Source of the DNA: Negativicutes bacterium
Lineage (GTDB): Bacteria > Bacillota_C > Negativicutes > Sporomusales_B > JARLHX01
Reading direction: 5' to 3'
Length of the DNA stretch: 15,712 nucleotides
Assembly: GCA_031292035.1 (NCBI GenBank)
Contig: JARLHX010000352.1
Location: 1 to 15,712, forward strand
Position 1 is the stretch's first letter, and each line of letters opens with the position of its first letter. Position numbers and translations under genes: made by a program. The notes below the pieces were generated by a model, which saw nothing but the letters and a program-made list of their open reading frames with translations, ran no database searches and was not told the origin of the DNA. Positions 1 through 8,497 of this stretch are shown here, in pieces.

Positions 1-125
1 AGCAGGCGCAAGGCTTGCTCCCAGGCCGGCGAGAGGAAGGGGGCGGAGCCGGGGCTTTCGGTAAAGGGCACGGCCCGGGCCCCCCAATGTCGCAAGGCGG
101 CCGCCAGCAAAGGATCAGCGTTCAT
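1..125 (-). CDS. AAA+ ATPase, transposition partner (N-terminal fragment)
   Basis: Only the first 41 codons are in the window; the gene continues past position 1. The start ATG (125-123) lies inside the end of the transposase gene, and the two share 11 nt (ATGAACGCTGA), which indicates translational coupling. The visible protein has a short helical start (DPLLAAALRHWG), then PFTE and FLSPAWEQALRLL. That resembles the N-terminus of ExeA/TniB-like ATPases, where a 'PF...' stretch precedes 'eeal..L' ahead of the Walker A motif. The Walker motifs would lie outside the window, so the family call rests on this short match and on position next to a DDE transposase. In related elements such ATPases help select the target and activate the transposase. 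Confidence 0.65.
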   Translation of the reverse strand, partial: MNADPLLAAALRHWGARAVPFTESPGSAPFLSPAWEQALRL

Positions 126-1368
126 AAGCTTGCGAGCCTCCGTTTTCGGCGTTGAGGTGCAGCGGGGCCAGGCGCGCCAGGCCCATCAACTTGCCTTGAT
201 ACCAGACTTCGATGCGCGCCCGGCGCCAGGGATCCAGCCGCAGTTGGATTTTCAGGGCGCGCAGCGAGAGGGGTACCTCGTAAAGCTGGCCCTCCAGCCG
301 GACGGTGCCGTTTTTGCGCACGGTCCGTTCCAAGCGTTGATAGAAGAGCGGTTGGATGTCGTCCATTTCACTCCATTGGCGCAGAGCGGGGGCAGCCTGC
401 TGATAACGATATTCGGGGCTTTGGCCGGTGGCACTGTGAGGGCGCTGGTGATAGACGGTTTGGATCCAGGCCGAGAGCTTGGTGTTGAGTTCTTCCAGGC
501 TGTGGGCTTGGTTGCCTGCCAAGCGAAGCGTGCTTTCAAAACCGGTTTGTATCGTTTGGATGAGTCGTTCGCATTTTCCCTTGCTCCAACTATGATAGGG
601 TTTCGCGTGCAGCAGCCGTACGCCCAACTGGGCGCAGACCAAGTGGCTGTGAGCGTTGATGAAGGGTTTGCCTTGATCGGTGTAGAGCTTGCGGGGCAGG
701 CCGCGGCGTAAAATGGCTTCCTTGAAGGCGTGATGAAAAGCCTCGGTATTGGCTTGGGGGTAATAAGCGGCAAAGGGAATGAGCCGGGAGTGATCATCCA
801 CCAGCACGCATAACTGCGTGATCATCGCTTTGCCCCCAATCGAGAGACTGGGGCCGGGGGAGAAGTCCACCATCCACAGGTCGTTGACGTGCGGGGCTTC
901 GAAAGCTTTGGTGGGGCCGGTTTCCAAGCGGCCGGAACGCAGGCTTTTGCGGTCCAGACCCTGGCGGCGCAGATGGCGGTAGAGCACGCTAATGGAAGGC
1001 AAGGAACGCTGCTGCTGCCAGTGAGCGTAGAGCACCTTCAGCGGGACGGTGGGATTTTGGGTTACTTGTTCGAGCACCCAGGCGGCGGTGGTGTCATCGA
1101 GCGCGCGGTTTTTGCCTTGATCGGAGCGCGGTGCCGACACCAGCGCGTCAAAACCACCCTTCTTATAGGCATACCACCAGTCCTCCAAGGTGCGCACGGC
1201 ATAGTAGTCGCCGTTTTCATCGGGCCAGGGATGGAGCGAGGCTTGGCGCAAGGCCTCGGCCAAAATGCCTCCGGCGCGCTGGAGGTCTTCAATGAAGTTG
1301 AGCGCGCGGAAGCGGATCAGGGCTTGAGTTTGGTGGGGAGTATTTTGATTTTGCTTTGGGTCATTCAT
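115..1368 (-). CDS. DDE transposase/integrase (rve-type catalytic core)
   Basis: A 417-residue transposase. An N-terminal helical region (about 15-140) looks like DNA-binding HTH segments (LEDWWYAYKKGGFDAL; SISVLYRHLRRQGLDR). The retroviral-integrase fold follows at about 155-310, with the catalytic triad visible as D168 (LWMVDFSPG), D231 (LYTDQGKP) and E267 (KGKCERLIQ). There are exactly 35 residues between the second Asp and the Glu, so the site appears intact. The C-terminal part (about 330-400, 'RTVRKNGTVRLEGQLYEV') matches the small beta-barrel that follows the core in Mu/IS481-like enzymes. It cuts and joins the element ends, probably with the ATPase encoded downstream. The start at 1368 is the first ATG in frame but has no clear Shine-Dalgarno, and the frame is open a little further upstream. 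The gene is full length, and the element may be active if its far end is intact. Confidence 0.9.
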   Translation of the reverse strand: MNDPKQNQNTPHQTQALIRFRALNFIEDLQRAGGILAEALRQASLHPWPDENGDYYAVRTLEDWWYAYKKGGFDALVSAPRSDQGKNRALDDTTAAWVLEQVTQNPTVPLKVLYAHWQQQRSLPSISVLYRHLRRQGLDRKSLRSGRLETGPTKAFEAPHVNDLWMVDFSPGPSLSIGGKAMITQLCVLVDDHSRLIPFAAYYPQANTEAFHHAFKEAILRRGLPRKLYTDQGKPFINAHSHLVCAQLGVRLLHAKPYHSWSKGKCERLIQTIQTGFESTLRLAGNQAHSLEELNTKLSAWIQTVYHQRPHSATGQSPEYRYQQAAPALRQWSEMDDIQPLFYQRLERTVRKNGTVRLEGQLYEVPLSLRALKIQLRLDPWRRARIEVWYQGKLMGLARLAPLHLNAENGGSQAYER

Positions 1369-1482
1369 AGGCGGCGCACTCTGCCGGAGGTTCCCACGCG
1401 AGCCGATGGCAATGGTGTGTGGGACGCCTCCGCCGCCGGACCGGCCGGCGGGCGGGCCGCAAGGACTCCGGGATAAATCGCC

Positions 1483-1998
1483 TCAACCGGCGCTGGGGGA
1501 CCAGGGCGCCAGACAGCGGTAATCGCAGAGCAAAGAAGTGTTGAAAGGCTGGGCCAACTCCAGCAAGATGACCGCCAGGTTGCTTGTGCGGCGGAGTTGT
1601 TTCCAGAACTGTGCGGCGGTGGGCTTGACGGGTCGAATCATCTGGCCCAGCGTTGCGCTCAACGGAGCTACGCGCTGTTTGAAGCGGGTCCACGCTCGCT
1701 TCAAGCAACCTTTTTCCTTTTGTGTGGCTGGCGGCTCTGGCGCCTGACCGGGGTTGGCCTGGGCGTCGAAATGTTGTTCGAGCAGCGGCACCCCGACGGC
1801 CCGGTAAGGCAGGACCTGATCAGGCAGCACGCTGATGGTGCGGCCGCAGAACACGCACAGGTAACGTGGAATATCCTCCTTCGCTCCATCGTTGCAGTTG
1901 GCGTAGCGATCATAGGAGCCATGAACATGCACCGGGTGATTGGGGTTCAGGGGACACGACGGGCGGTCGCCCTTAAAACTTGAAGCGCGTATTTGCAT
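1483..1998 (-). CDS. Transposon-associated zinc-ribbon protein
   Basis: A 171-residue protein when started at the ATG at 1998. The N-terminal half carries a probable zinc site: C near residue 13 (CPLNPNH), His residues in HVHGSYDRY, then RYLCVFCGRT (CxxC) followed by ISVLPDQVLPYRAVGV. The 'CP...HG.Y.R ... R..C..C.....LP....PYr' pattern is that of the DUF6431-type accessory proteins found beside DDE transposases. The C-terminal half (WTRFKQRVAPLSATLGQMI...) is basic and helical. It precedes the transposase by 114 nt on the same strand. The frame stays open to 2187, but that extension is Trp/Gly/Pro-rich and runs through a perfect hairpin, so I do not accept it. The start is uncertain because GGGAG abuts the ATG. 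Function is unknown; DNA binding or regulation of transposition is inferred. Confidence 0.6.
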   Translation of the reverse strand: MQIRASSFKGDRPSCPLNPNHPVHVHGSYDRYANCNDGAKEDIPRYLCVFCGRTISVLPDQVLPYRAVGVPLLEQHFDAQANPGQAPEPPATQKEKGCLKRAWTRFKQRVAPLSATLGQMIRPVKPTAAQFWKQLRRTSNLAVILLELAQPFNTSLLCDYRCLAPWSPSAG

Positions 1999-2057
1999 CT
2001 CCCAAGCCAAACGGAATCCGCTGGGCCAGAGCAAGCCAAGAGACCCGCCGCCGCCCC

Positions 2058-2110
2058 ATTTCGGCCCCCCGTTCTGGCTCGCTACGCTCGCCAGAACGGG
2101 GGGCCGAAAT
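2058..2110. repeat. Perfect 21-bp inverted repeat (hairpin) near the element end
   Basis: Left arm 2058-2078 and right arm 2090-2110 are exact reverse complements. They are GC-rich, with a C6/G6 run in each arm. The 11-nt loop is tcgctacgctc. The hairpin lies between the proposed element end (2208) and the start of the zinc-ribbon gene (1998), in its 5' leader. It could attenuate incoming transcription, protect the element from read-through, or be a small inserted palindromic repeat. Confidence 0.9.
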
Positions 2111-2165
2111 AACCATCCCCACCAACCCGGGCGCTGACCAAGGAGAAGCCAGAATAACCCCAAAA

Positions 2166-2186
2166 TGCTTCGTGGCCCACGAAGCA
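2166..2186. repeat. Perfect 10-bp-arm palindrome close to the element terminus
   Basis: TGCTTCGTGG / CCACGAAGCA with a single central C, starting 22 bp inside the proposed terminus at 2208. Its subterminal position fits a protein-binding site (transposase or accessory factor), but no second copy is seen in the window. Confidence 0.75.
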
Positions 2187-2208
2187 ACTTCCCCGGAAGA
2201 ATTTGACA

Positions 2209-3012
2209 CTAACCCATACCCGTTACACCGGCGCAGGCAGACGCGTCACACGAATTGTCCACCTGGTGGTTGGCTGCCAGATGAATCGAGGCTTCCAAGA
2301 GCAGGCGATTGATGTACCAAATTTGTTGTCCCGTTGGATTTTGAGCCAAAAGGCCGGCAATGTTGTCAAGGTTGGTATAACTGGCGAAAATGCTGTTTGT
2401 GTAAAACGGCATGCTCGTGACAATCTGGTTCAATTCCTTCACCAGATTTGTCTGGCGCAAGCCCTCCAGTGCGGGATCTTCATTGGGATCGCCGTCGGCG
2501 AAAATGGACTGGTCTGCTCCGGTGAAATGACTCCAGAGAAACGTATCCACCGCCGGATCATAATAACCATTAGTCAGGCCGAATATAAAGCTGTCCGGGT
2601 TGCCAAAGTCGGACGGCTGGAAAAGCGGACTGCCCTTGGGCCCTGAATTCGGGCACATGACGTTCAGGTTATATTGGTGCCGCAGCACTGCGCTTATCGT
2701 TATCGGCGAGTAGTTGGTTGGGATGTAGTGACCCATATCATCCACCCCTGCCCCATAAAACTTCAGACGATTGTCGGCCAGGTCAATTTCCATGTAATCG
2801 CTGGACGCGGCACAGAAGTTGCTGACACAGACCTGCAACTCTTGGTCCAGCGGATTTTCCATCCACTGCACCACTGAATTCACTGTCACATGGCTGGGCG
2901 GCGTGCCTACACATCGCGTGGACAAATCCAAACTGCTGTCATCTTGCGCCTTCAGTATCCCGCCGATAGCTAGCAGCACGATTGCAGATAAAATATGGGC
3001 GTAGCTCTTCAT
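2209..3012 (-). CDS. Secreted Cys-containing protein of unknown function
   Basis: A 267-residue protein with an N-terminal signal peptide: MKSY, hydrophobic core ILSAIVLLAIGGI, probable cleavage after LKA. The mature part has six or more Cys (TRCVG, QVCVSNFC, NVMCPNSG, NSCDASAC), which suggests disulfides outside the cytoplasm. It has a helical C-terminal third (NLVKELNQIV...IAGLLAQ...IWYINRLLLEASIHLAANHQ). I do not recognise the family. AAGGA lies 10 nt before the ATG, which supports this start. It is the last gene of a minus-strand run behind the giant LamG protein and the short module (30-bp gap), so it is probably co-transcribed with them. Its TAG stop ends exactly at the proposed transposon boundary (2208), so the insertion may have trimmed the 3' region, although the stop itself lies in host sequence. 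Confidence 0.75.
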   Translation of the reverse strand: MKSYAHILSAIVLLAIGGILKAQDDSSLDLSTRCVGTPPSHVTVNSVVQWMENPLDQELQVCVSNFCAASSDYMEIDLADNRLKFYGAGVDDMGHYIPTNYSPITISAVLRHQYNLNVMCPNSGPKGSPLFQPSDFGNPDSFIFGLTNGYYDPAVDTFLWSHFTGADQSIFADGDPNEDPALEGLRQTNLVKELNQIVTSMPFYTNSIFASYTNLDNIAGLLAQNPTGQQIWYINRLLLEASIHLAANHQVDNSCDASACAGVTGMG

Positions 3013-3042
3013 AAGATTGTGATCCTTGATTTCTGATTGCGT

Positions 3043-3363
3043 TTATCTAAGAGGTGGGAAAACCGACAGGCCATTTGCAGACGATAATCCGTTAAATCGT
3101 CCGATGAGCCAGTTTCCAACGTCGCCAGCACCGTAAACGCCGTCGCCGTTGAAATCCTTTAGGTAATCGGGAATTCCGTCACTGGTCGTGTCTATCGAAT
3201 TTCCATAGATGTCAGCCGCCACGTATTGATAGCCAATGTCCACAGTTGAATTGGTCTCTTTGGAACCTTGAAAAGCACCCGGATTCCCACAGAGTGTGGC
3301 TCTTTGGACAACCCCTCGGCGTCCATCAAGGAGAGATATTAAAATGCCGTTGGATTTACTCAT
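3043..3363 (-). CDS. Orphan C-terminal module of the LamG/beta-helix protein family
   Basis: A 106-residue frame. Residues from about 40 onward (STVDIGYQYVAADIYGNS, DGIPDYLKDFNGDG) closely match an internal piece of the adjacent giant protein (VDIGYHYVALDTNGLP, SNGDGAPDYL). Its last residues (GLSVFPPLR) match that protein's very end (TLQVFTPLK). The Asp/Asn/Gly-rich 'D.NGDG..G.GD' stretch looks like a calcium-binding loop. There is no signal peptide and no Shine-Dalgarno, and residues 1-35 look unrelated to the family. It is therefore most likely the 3' remnant of a duplicated, mostly deleted paralogue, possibly still transcribed since gaps on both sides are only 30-31 bp. A real small gene cannot be excluded. 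Confidence 0.5.
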   Translation of the reverse strand: MSKSNGILISLLDGRRGVVQRATLCGNPGAFQGSKETNSTVDIGYQYVAADIYGNSIDTTSDGIPDYLKDFNGDGVYGAGDVGNWLIGRFNGLSSANGLSVFPPLR

Positions 3364-3394
3364 TAAGATTTAAATTGGGAATTCCTGCCATGCC

Positions 3395-6300
3395 TTACTT
3401 TAGAGGCGTGAATACCTGAAGTGTGTTGTTTTGGTTCAACCCGTACAGGGAGTGATAGACGTATGGACTAAACCCAAGCTCATCCGCCAAAATATTGGCA
3501 AGCCCATCACCATTGCCATCAAGGGTCATCGCCCAATTGAAATTGCTCAATATGGAAACCTTATCCAAGGGATAATTGAAGGTCTCCAATTCGTCAAATA
3601 CTCCGTCTGCTTGATTGATTCCGTTTTGATCGCTGCCAATCCGAAAGCCCTTGGAGCGCTCCGCCATATTTGGGAAATTGATGGCCCTGTATCCATTTGT
3701 CGCCAACTGGCCGTCCAGAAACAACACCGAATTCGTTGGTGTGTATACGAGGACCACCTGGTGCCATTGGTTTGATTGCCAAACAATGTTTGCCGACAGA
3801 TTCACGCCGCCACCGCCATTGGTCGAACTGCCAAATGCCAAATGCGTGCCATCAGGACTGAAATAAAGTGACCACCAGCCATTGGTCGTACCGACCACCC
3901 ACGAGTCGTTGGTGGCTGTGTATGCAGGACTGTTGCTTCCCATTTCAATCAGCCTCCCATAAACACCCGGGCCAACGCCTCCCGCGTTGGTGCTGCTCCA
4001 ATACGGCTTGAACCAGAACCGAACTGTTCCACAACGCAGATTAATGTTTGCGTTGCCATTGGTTTCGACGTCCCGATAACACAGAATCGCCGAGTTGGTG
4101 CCATCAATCAGAACCCCGTTGGTGTTCCAACTTGGAATCCCCACGACGTTCGTGGCAAGCAGTGGCGCCTGCCCGGCGCTTCCAGTCCACGCGTTGGTGT
4201 CGTCAAACGGCCAGTAACCCAAACGCACTGATAGAACGCTATTGGGGTCATTTGGGTTGGTGCGCTCCCCCAACTCCTGGATATCGCTGATGCCGTCATA
4301 GTCTGAATCGACCATCAGATCGACAAACTTCCCCAAGGAACCAGCATTGTAAATGGTCATGATCTCATTGGTTGAAAGGGCCCGCGAGTAGAGAGCGATC
4401 TCATCCACATCACCGACAAATGGGAACCCTCCCGAATTGATGCTGTTGATGCAAACCATGGGGTTTTGATTCGCTATCAACGGTCCAAACGGACGTACAG
4501 ACGTAGTCGTTTGACTGGCCAAAATCCCATTCGTGTAAAGGGTGATGGTTCCTGACGCACCCTGCCATTGATACGTTCCAGCCACGTAGGTCCATTGAAA
4601 ATACGGAATGTTGACGGTTCCCAGACCCGCGTAGGCAGCGTTGCCTGATGCGTCAGAAACCTGAAAAACAAGATTGCTGGTCCCACTCCACATCGCGAGA
4701 TAATACGGATCATATCCGGAGCGATTGTCACCCCGCCAAAAGATGTTGTAACCATTCCCTCGCGGCTTGATCCATCCCTCTATCGTCAATGCATTTGTGA
4801 GTTGGAAAGCCGGCGTGTCCACAATCTGAATATGCCCCGAAGTGGAGTGGAACGCTTGGCCGACTACTCCGTTCGTATATGAAGTGCTGTAGCCCACACC
4901 ATTGTTGGTGCCGGCGCTGTCCAGGGTGTTGCTCTCCCCGCGCCACCACCCCACCATGCCCTCTGCGGCCGTCCATGGTGGGCTCTGATGGTACGCAGAG
5001 GCCAATTGCAGGCCCGAGATGGCAACAACACCACTGCGGCCCGGCGAAGCTGTAACCGTGATAATTTGTGCGCTGCCAACCGAGACATTGGTAAACACTG
5101 CATATTGCACGCCCTGCCGCCAAGCAAGCGGACTCGATAAGGGAAGGTCGTAACAGCTTTGGGCACCATAATCAGCAATTAGGTTGTTGTTGTAGTCACG
5201 GACCGTCAGATCAAAATTACCGTCGTCAGAATAAAGGTAAATGTTCCATATTCCCGAAGGGACGTTGGTAAAAGTTACGGTCGCATTCATTCCCGTGGTC
5301 GACAGGTAGTCGTTGTACATTGGGTCCGATGACCCATTGCTGCCACCCGTCGGTAAATTCGTCACAACCATTCCAATCGTTGTCGGCGCTCCTTCACCCG
5401 TAATCAGATTTACGAGGGCTCCGACAATCATATTTCCGCCAGGAATATAATAATTCCACGTGTCGCTGGCCGAATCGCCAATCGCCGCGTACCCCGTCTT
5501 GCCGCTATGCGTATTCCCCCCGAAATCAACGTCAACGAGAACATCGACATTGCTCGTGGTTTGGGACATTGTACTCAACATTCTGCCACTACGGGCCGTA
5601 GTGGACAGGTAGTCGGGTGCCCCATCACCGTTGGAATCCAACGGCAATCCATTGGTATCGAGAGCAACGTAGTGGTAACCAATATCCACCATGGAATTGC
5701 CCTCCACCATTTGATTGGTTTGCGTCGTAAAAGAGGATAGCCCAAGCAATCCGGCTCCCGAATTGCCCTGACCGATCAATGCGCTGTTGGGTGGCAAGTA
5801 AAAGCTCCCGAGGGGCGAACTTTGCCAGCCATAGCCATTGGTGACCATCACTTCGTGGCCGCCCAAATAGGGAGTTGTGCTGGAAATCGAGGAAAACGAA
5901 TTGAAATCGGTGTAATAGCCATTCGTTGGACCTCCGTGAGCATTCATGGAAAATGTCGTGCCGTCAAAGGCACAGTTCACGATGGTCAGCGGCCAGATTC
6001 CCCCGCCGACGTTGTCGGACGTCAGATTGCCGCCGAACACAGTACAGTTCTCCATTGTCAAATTAGCGGACCCGAAGTTCCACAGGACCGATGGCGCGCA
6101 ATTCACAAACAGGCAGTTCGTCAGATTCAACGAGGCGTCGTACCCGCCGATACCGCCGCTATAGAACTCGGAATTTTTCGCGTAAATTGATAGCTGCGTT
6201 CCACTATCGCGGAATAGGCTGCCTTCTTGTGCAAGCTCATAGCAGTCGGTAAATGCCGCCAGGATCGTCGGAGGCGTATTCGAGTACGACAAACCGGTAA

Positions 6301-8497
6301 TACCTCCCCGCCCGCTCGGTGCCGTCCAGTTGCCATTACCCTCTTGAACGGTGTTATACCGGGCCCACCGACACGGTGCGTCAGGCGTTCCATTGAAGCT
6401 GGCCATTGCGCTGTCGCCCAGCGCCAAGCCATAGCTGTCCTCAGATGTATTGTAATAAAAACCGGCCACTGTCCCTGCGGAAAATGCCAGACTGGAGGTC
6501 ACGGTCACCGATCCGAACACATAGTCCAGGGGGTCGTAATGGTAGCCTAAAGCAAGCTGGTTCGTGTCCCGCCGTACCTGTGGCGAAAAGTTGGTGGCAA
6601 CCGAAAACGTTTGGTCCGAGAAAATCACCGGAGCAAAGACCGTCTTGGCCCGAATAATTCCGAATGCGGTGGCGTCAAGATTGGACGTTCCAACATTCAA
6701 AAATGCACAACCGTTGGTCAAATAACATTCCGCCGCCCCCGCTTGTTGAAAAGGGTAAAAGGTGTTGGTGTATGCCGCCGCCCCGACCATCGGAGACCGA
6801 TGAAACCCATTATATCCTGCGGAAATGTTCCCCGAGTGGTTGGTGACATTGACAAAAACACAGTTCGTTAAAAACAACCACGTATTTGTCGCATTGCCAT
6901 TGAGCAAATCAAAACCATTGTAAAACGTCGCATTCTGGATGGAAATTGTGTTGGACGAACCGATGGTGCTGAAGTTCGTTTGGATGTTGGAGAACAGCGC
7001 GTTCTCTAAAATCACCGGTCCATTGATGTCGGAAACCGCTGTGCCGCAATTGACAAATTGGGCGTCATAGATTGCGGGCAAGGCGCCCGACACTGATAGA
7101 CCCCGGTTCGCGTAGGCAACGCGGATGTCCGCCACCGTCAGTCCTCCCTCGCCGGAGAGGTTGATTGCCGGATTGGCATAATAGCCACGAGGGGTTCCCG
7201 TCGACCCGCTGATCTGGTCACCCACCGAATCGTCGTCCTTGGCCGTGAAAACTGCCGGACGATACGGCACCGACGAGAAGAGAAATTTGCTTCCCGGCGT
7301 GCCCGCGATGGACGCATTTGCAGCGTATTTGATAACGGTTCCGCCTTCAAAACGATTCGTCCCCGCGAGGTTCAGAGGGCCACTCACATAATAGGTCGTG
7401 TCGCCCTGGAACGTGAAATTCGTATAGGCAGTGCTCAGTGAAATGTAGTCGAGCACATAGCCTTTGGCCGCCCGGTTCATCGAAATTCGCATCGGACGGC
7501 TGACTGATTTGGGCACCGGGCCCGGAGGAAACCGGAAATCAGTTGATGCCATCCCTGGAAGACGTCGCGCATTGGATGATTGCAGCGGCAATCCGGCCAG
7601 CGAGGACTGAATCGCGCGCCATTTCACTTTCTCCAGCAGAAAATTTCGCCCGCCAATGGTTGCATAACGTTTCGTAACCCGTACCGCCGCCTTCTCATCG
7701 CCCAAAATGAACGCTTTGCCGACACCTAAACTCGTTGCTCCCCAGCTCACGGCTTGGTCTGGCTCCTCATTCGGAGCCGAAGCATCTGTTTCCAGGTTTG
7801 CAACACTGGCTGGCGGAGGATTAAGGAACTCCGTAAACGCCTCAAGGTAGGTGGTTGCCGAATTCAACCCGAAGGATTCTGGCGATGGCAGTTGTGAGCG
7901 AAGAACGATATCCTGTTCGATCCCATCACGATGATTCCGGTAAAGTACATCAGCATTCACCCCGTCGAAAGCATTGGGATACAACACCTCGTTGCTGCTG
8001 ATTAATTGGCCCTCCGAATCTTGTACCATTGCTATCTGGACTGCTTTCCCGGTGGTTGGATCCGAATACATCAATCCCAAAATGTTGCTCCGCAGGCGCT
8101 TGCCATCCACGCACTCCATGTCAACAGCTCCTGCGGAATTCAAGTTGCTCGCAAAGATCGCCCGATGCTGGCTGTTGCGGATAACCGCCCCGCCGGCAAA
8201 CGCTTCAATCGTATCCTGCGAGGGCATCCATTGACCAGTGTTCGGGTCCCGAAAACTTAAGCCCGACGCCAATTCAGTAAAGGAATGGGTCTGTGCCACG
8301 GCCTGGCCGCCGGGGGTCGGCTCGTAGCTCTGCCATTGCCACACGCGGTGATTTGGCCCGGCGGCGACTATTTGACGAACTGTAGCCGCAGGCACCGAAA
8401 TGGCCGCCGGTTGGCTGTTGCTGCTAGTGTCTGCCAGGGCTTGGGTCCCGACTAAGGTAAGAGCCACAGGTAACGCTACCATGCTGTAGATTTTCAT
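3395..8497 (-). CDS. Giant secreted beta-helix/LamG repeat protein
   Basis: A 1,700-residue protein from the ATG at 8497. I prefer this start to the longer frame (8608) because it gives a clean signal peptide: MKIYS, hydrophobic core, cleavage after ALA near residue 22. Approximate order after that: an N-terminal globular region to 365; right-handed beta-helix-like segments at 370-560 and 660-850, with 'ltNCvFvN' turns; a VDIGYHYVALDTNG/DGAPDYL module at 935-960; a DFGG...TGYAAIG...DTWNYY domain at 980-1170; a LamG/concanavalin-like domain at 1175-1385; a calcium-type DSDYDGISDIQELG loop at about 1400; a second LamG domain at 1425-1640; and a short tail ending LQVFTPLK. Known roles of these folds point to binding or processing polysaccharide or to surface adhesion. 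No catalytic residues can be assigned. It is very Asn/Thr/Gly/Ser-rich, as usual for extracellular verrucomicrobial proteins. Confidence 0.9.
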   Translation of the reverse strand: MKIYSMVALPVALTLVGTQALADTSSNSQPAAISVPAATVRQIVAAGPNHRVWQWQSYEPTPGGQAVAQTHSFTELASGLSFRDPNTGQWMPSQDTIEAFAGGAVIRNSQHRAIFASNLNSAGAVDMECVDGKRLRSNILGLMYSDPTTGKAVQIAMVQDSEGQLISSNEVLYPNAFDGVNADVLYRNHRDGIEQDIVLRSQLPSPESFGLNSATTYLEAFTEFLNPPPASVANLETDASAPNEEPDQAVSWGATSLGVGKAFILGDEKAAVRVTKRYATIGGRNFLLEKVKWRAIQSSLAGLPLQSSNARRLPGMASTDFRFPPGPVPKSVSRPMRISMNRAAKGYVLDYISLSTAYTNFTFQGDTTYYVSGPLNLAGTNRFEGGTVIKYAANASIAGTPGSKFLFSSVPYRPAVFTAKDDDSVGDQISGSTGTPRGYYANPAINLSGEGGLTVADIRVAYANRGLSVSGALPAIYDAQFVNCGTAVSDINGPVILENALFSNIQTNFSTIGSSNTISIQNATFYNGFDLLNGNATNTWLFLTNCVFVNVTNHSGNISAGYNGFHRSPMVGAAAYTNTFYPFQQAGAAECYLTNGCAFLNVGTSNLDATAFGIIRAKTVFAPVIFSDQTFSVATNFSPQVRRDTNQLALGYHYDPLDYVFGSVTVTSSLAFSAGTVAGFYYNTSEDSYGLALGDSAMASFNGTPDAPCRWARYNTVQEGNGNWTAPSGRGGITGLSYSNTPPTILAAFTDCYELAQEGSLFRDSGTQLSIYAKNSEFYSGGIGGYDASLNLTNCLFVNCAPSVLWNFGSANLTMENCTVFGGNLTSDNVGGGIWPLTIVNCAFDGTTFSMNAHGGPTNGYYTDFNSFSSISSTTPYLGGHEVMVTNGYGWQSSPLGSFYLPPNSALIGQGNSGAGLLGLSSFTTQTNQMVEGNSMVDIGYHYVALDTNGLPLDSNGDGAPDYLSTTARSGRMLSTMSQTTSNVDVLVDVDFGGNTHSGKTGYAAIGDSASDTWNYYIPGGNMIVGALVNLITGEGAPTTIGMVVTNLPTGGSNGSSDPMYNDYLSTTGMNATVTFTNVPSGIWNIYLYSDDGNFDLTVRDYNNNLIADYGAQSCYDLPLSSPLAWRQGVQYAVFTNVSVGSAQIITVTASPGRSGVVAISGLQLASAYHQSPPWTAAEGMVGWWRGESNTLDSAGTNNGVGYSTSYTNGVVGQAFHSTSGHIQIVDTPAFQLTNALTIEGWIKPRGNGYNIFWRGDNRSGYDPYYLAMWSGTSNLVFQVSDASGNAAYAGLGTVNIPYFQWTYVAGTYQWQGASGTITLYTNGILASQTTTSVRPFGPLIANQNPMVCINSINSGGFPFVGDVDEIALYSRALSTNEIMTIYNAGSLGKFVDLMVDSDYDGISDIQELGERTNPNDPNSVLSVRLGYWPFDDTNAWTGSAGQAPLLATNVVGIPSWNTNGVLIDGTNSAILCYRDVETNGNANINLRCGTVRFWFKPYWSSTNAGGVGPGVYGRLIEMGSNSPAYTATNDSWVVGTTNGWWSLYFSPDGTHLAFGSSTNGGGGVNLSANIVWQSNQWHQVVLVYTPTNSVLFLDGQLATNGYRAINFPNMAERSKGFRIGSDQNGINQADGVFDELETFNYPLDKVSILSNFNWAMTLDGNGDGLANILADELGFSPYVYHSLYGLNQNNTLQVFTPLK

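Larger units (their letters stand above)
1..2208 (-). mobile_element. Partial insertion element (zinc ribbon, DDE transposase, AAA+ ATPase)
   Basis: Three minus-strand genes form one unit: a zinc-ribbon protein, a D,D-35-E transposase, and the first 41 codons of an ATPase whose start overlaps the transposase stop by 11 nt. Transposase plus AAA+ ATPase partner is the general layout of Mu/Tn7/IS21-like elements. The upstream boundary is proposed at 2208, because on the minus strand the sequence there begins TGTCAAATTC and many Mu/Tn7-type ends begin with TGT. It directly abuts the stop codon of the neighbouring gene at 2209. The other end is outside the window, so neither the terminal inverted repeat nor a target duplication can be verified. 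The GC-rich, high-GC3 composition contrasts with the region that follows. Confidence 0.75.

Noticed and set aside
1999..2187. N-terminal extension of the zinc-ribbon protein to 2187
   Set aside because: It runs through a perfect 53-nt hairpin and a palindrome and encodes Trp/Gly/Pro-rich sequence unlike the rest.
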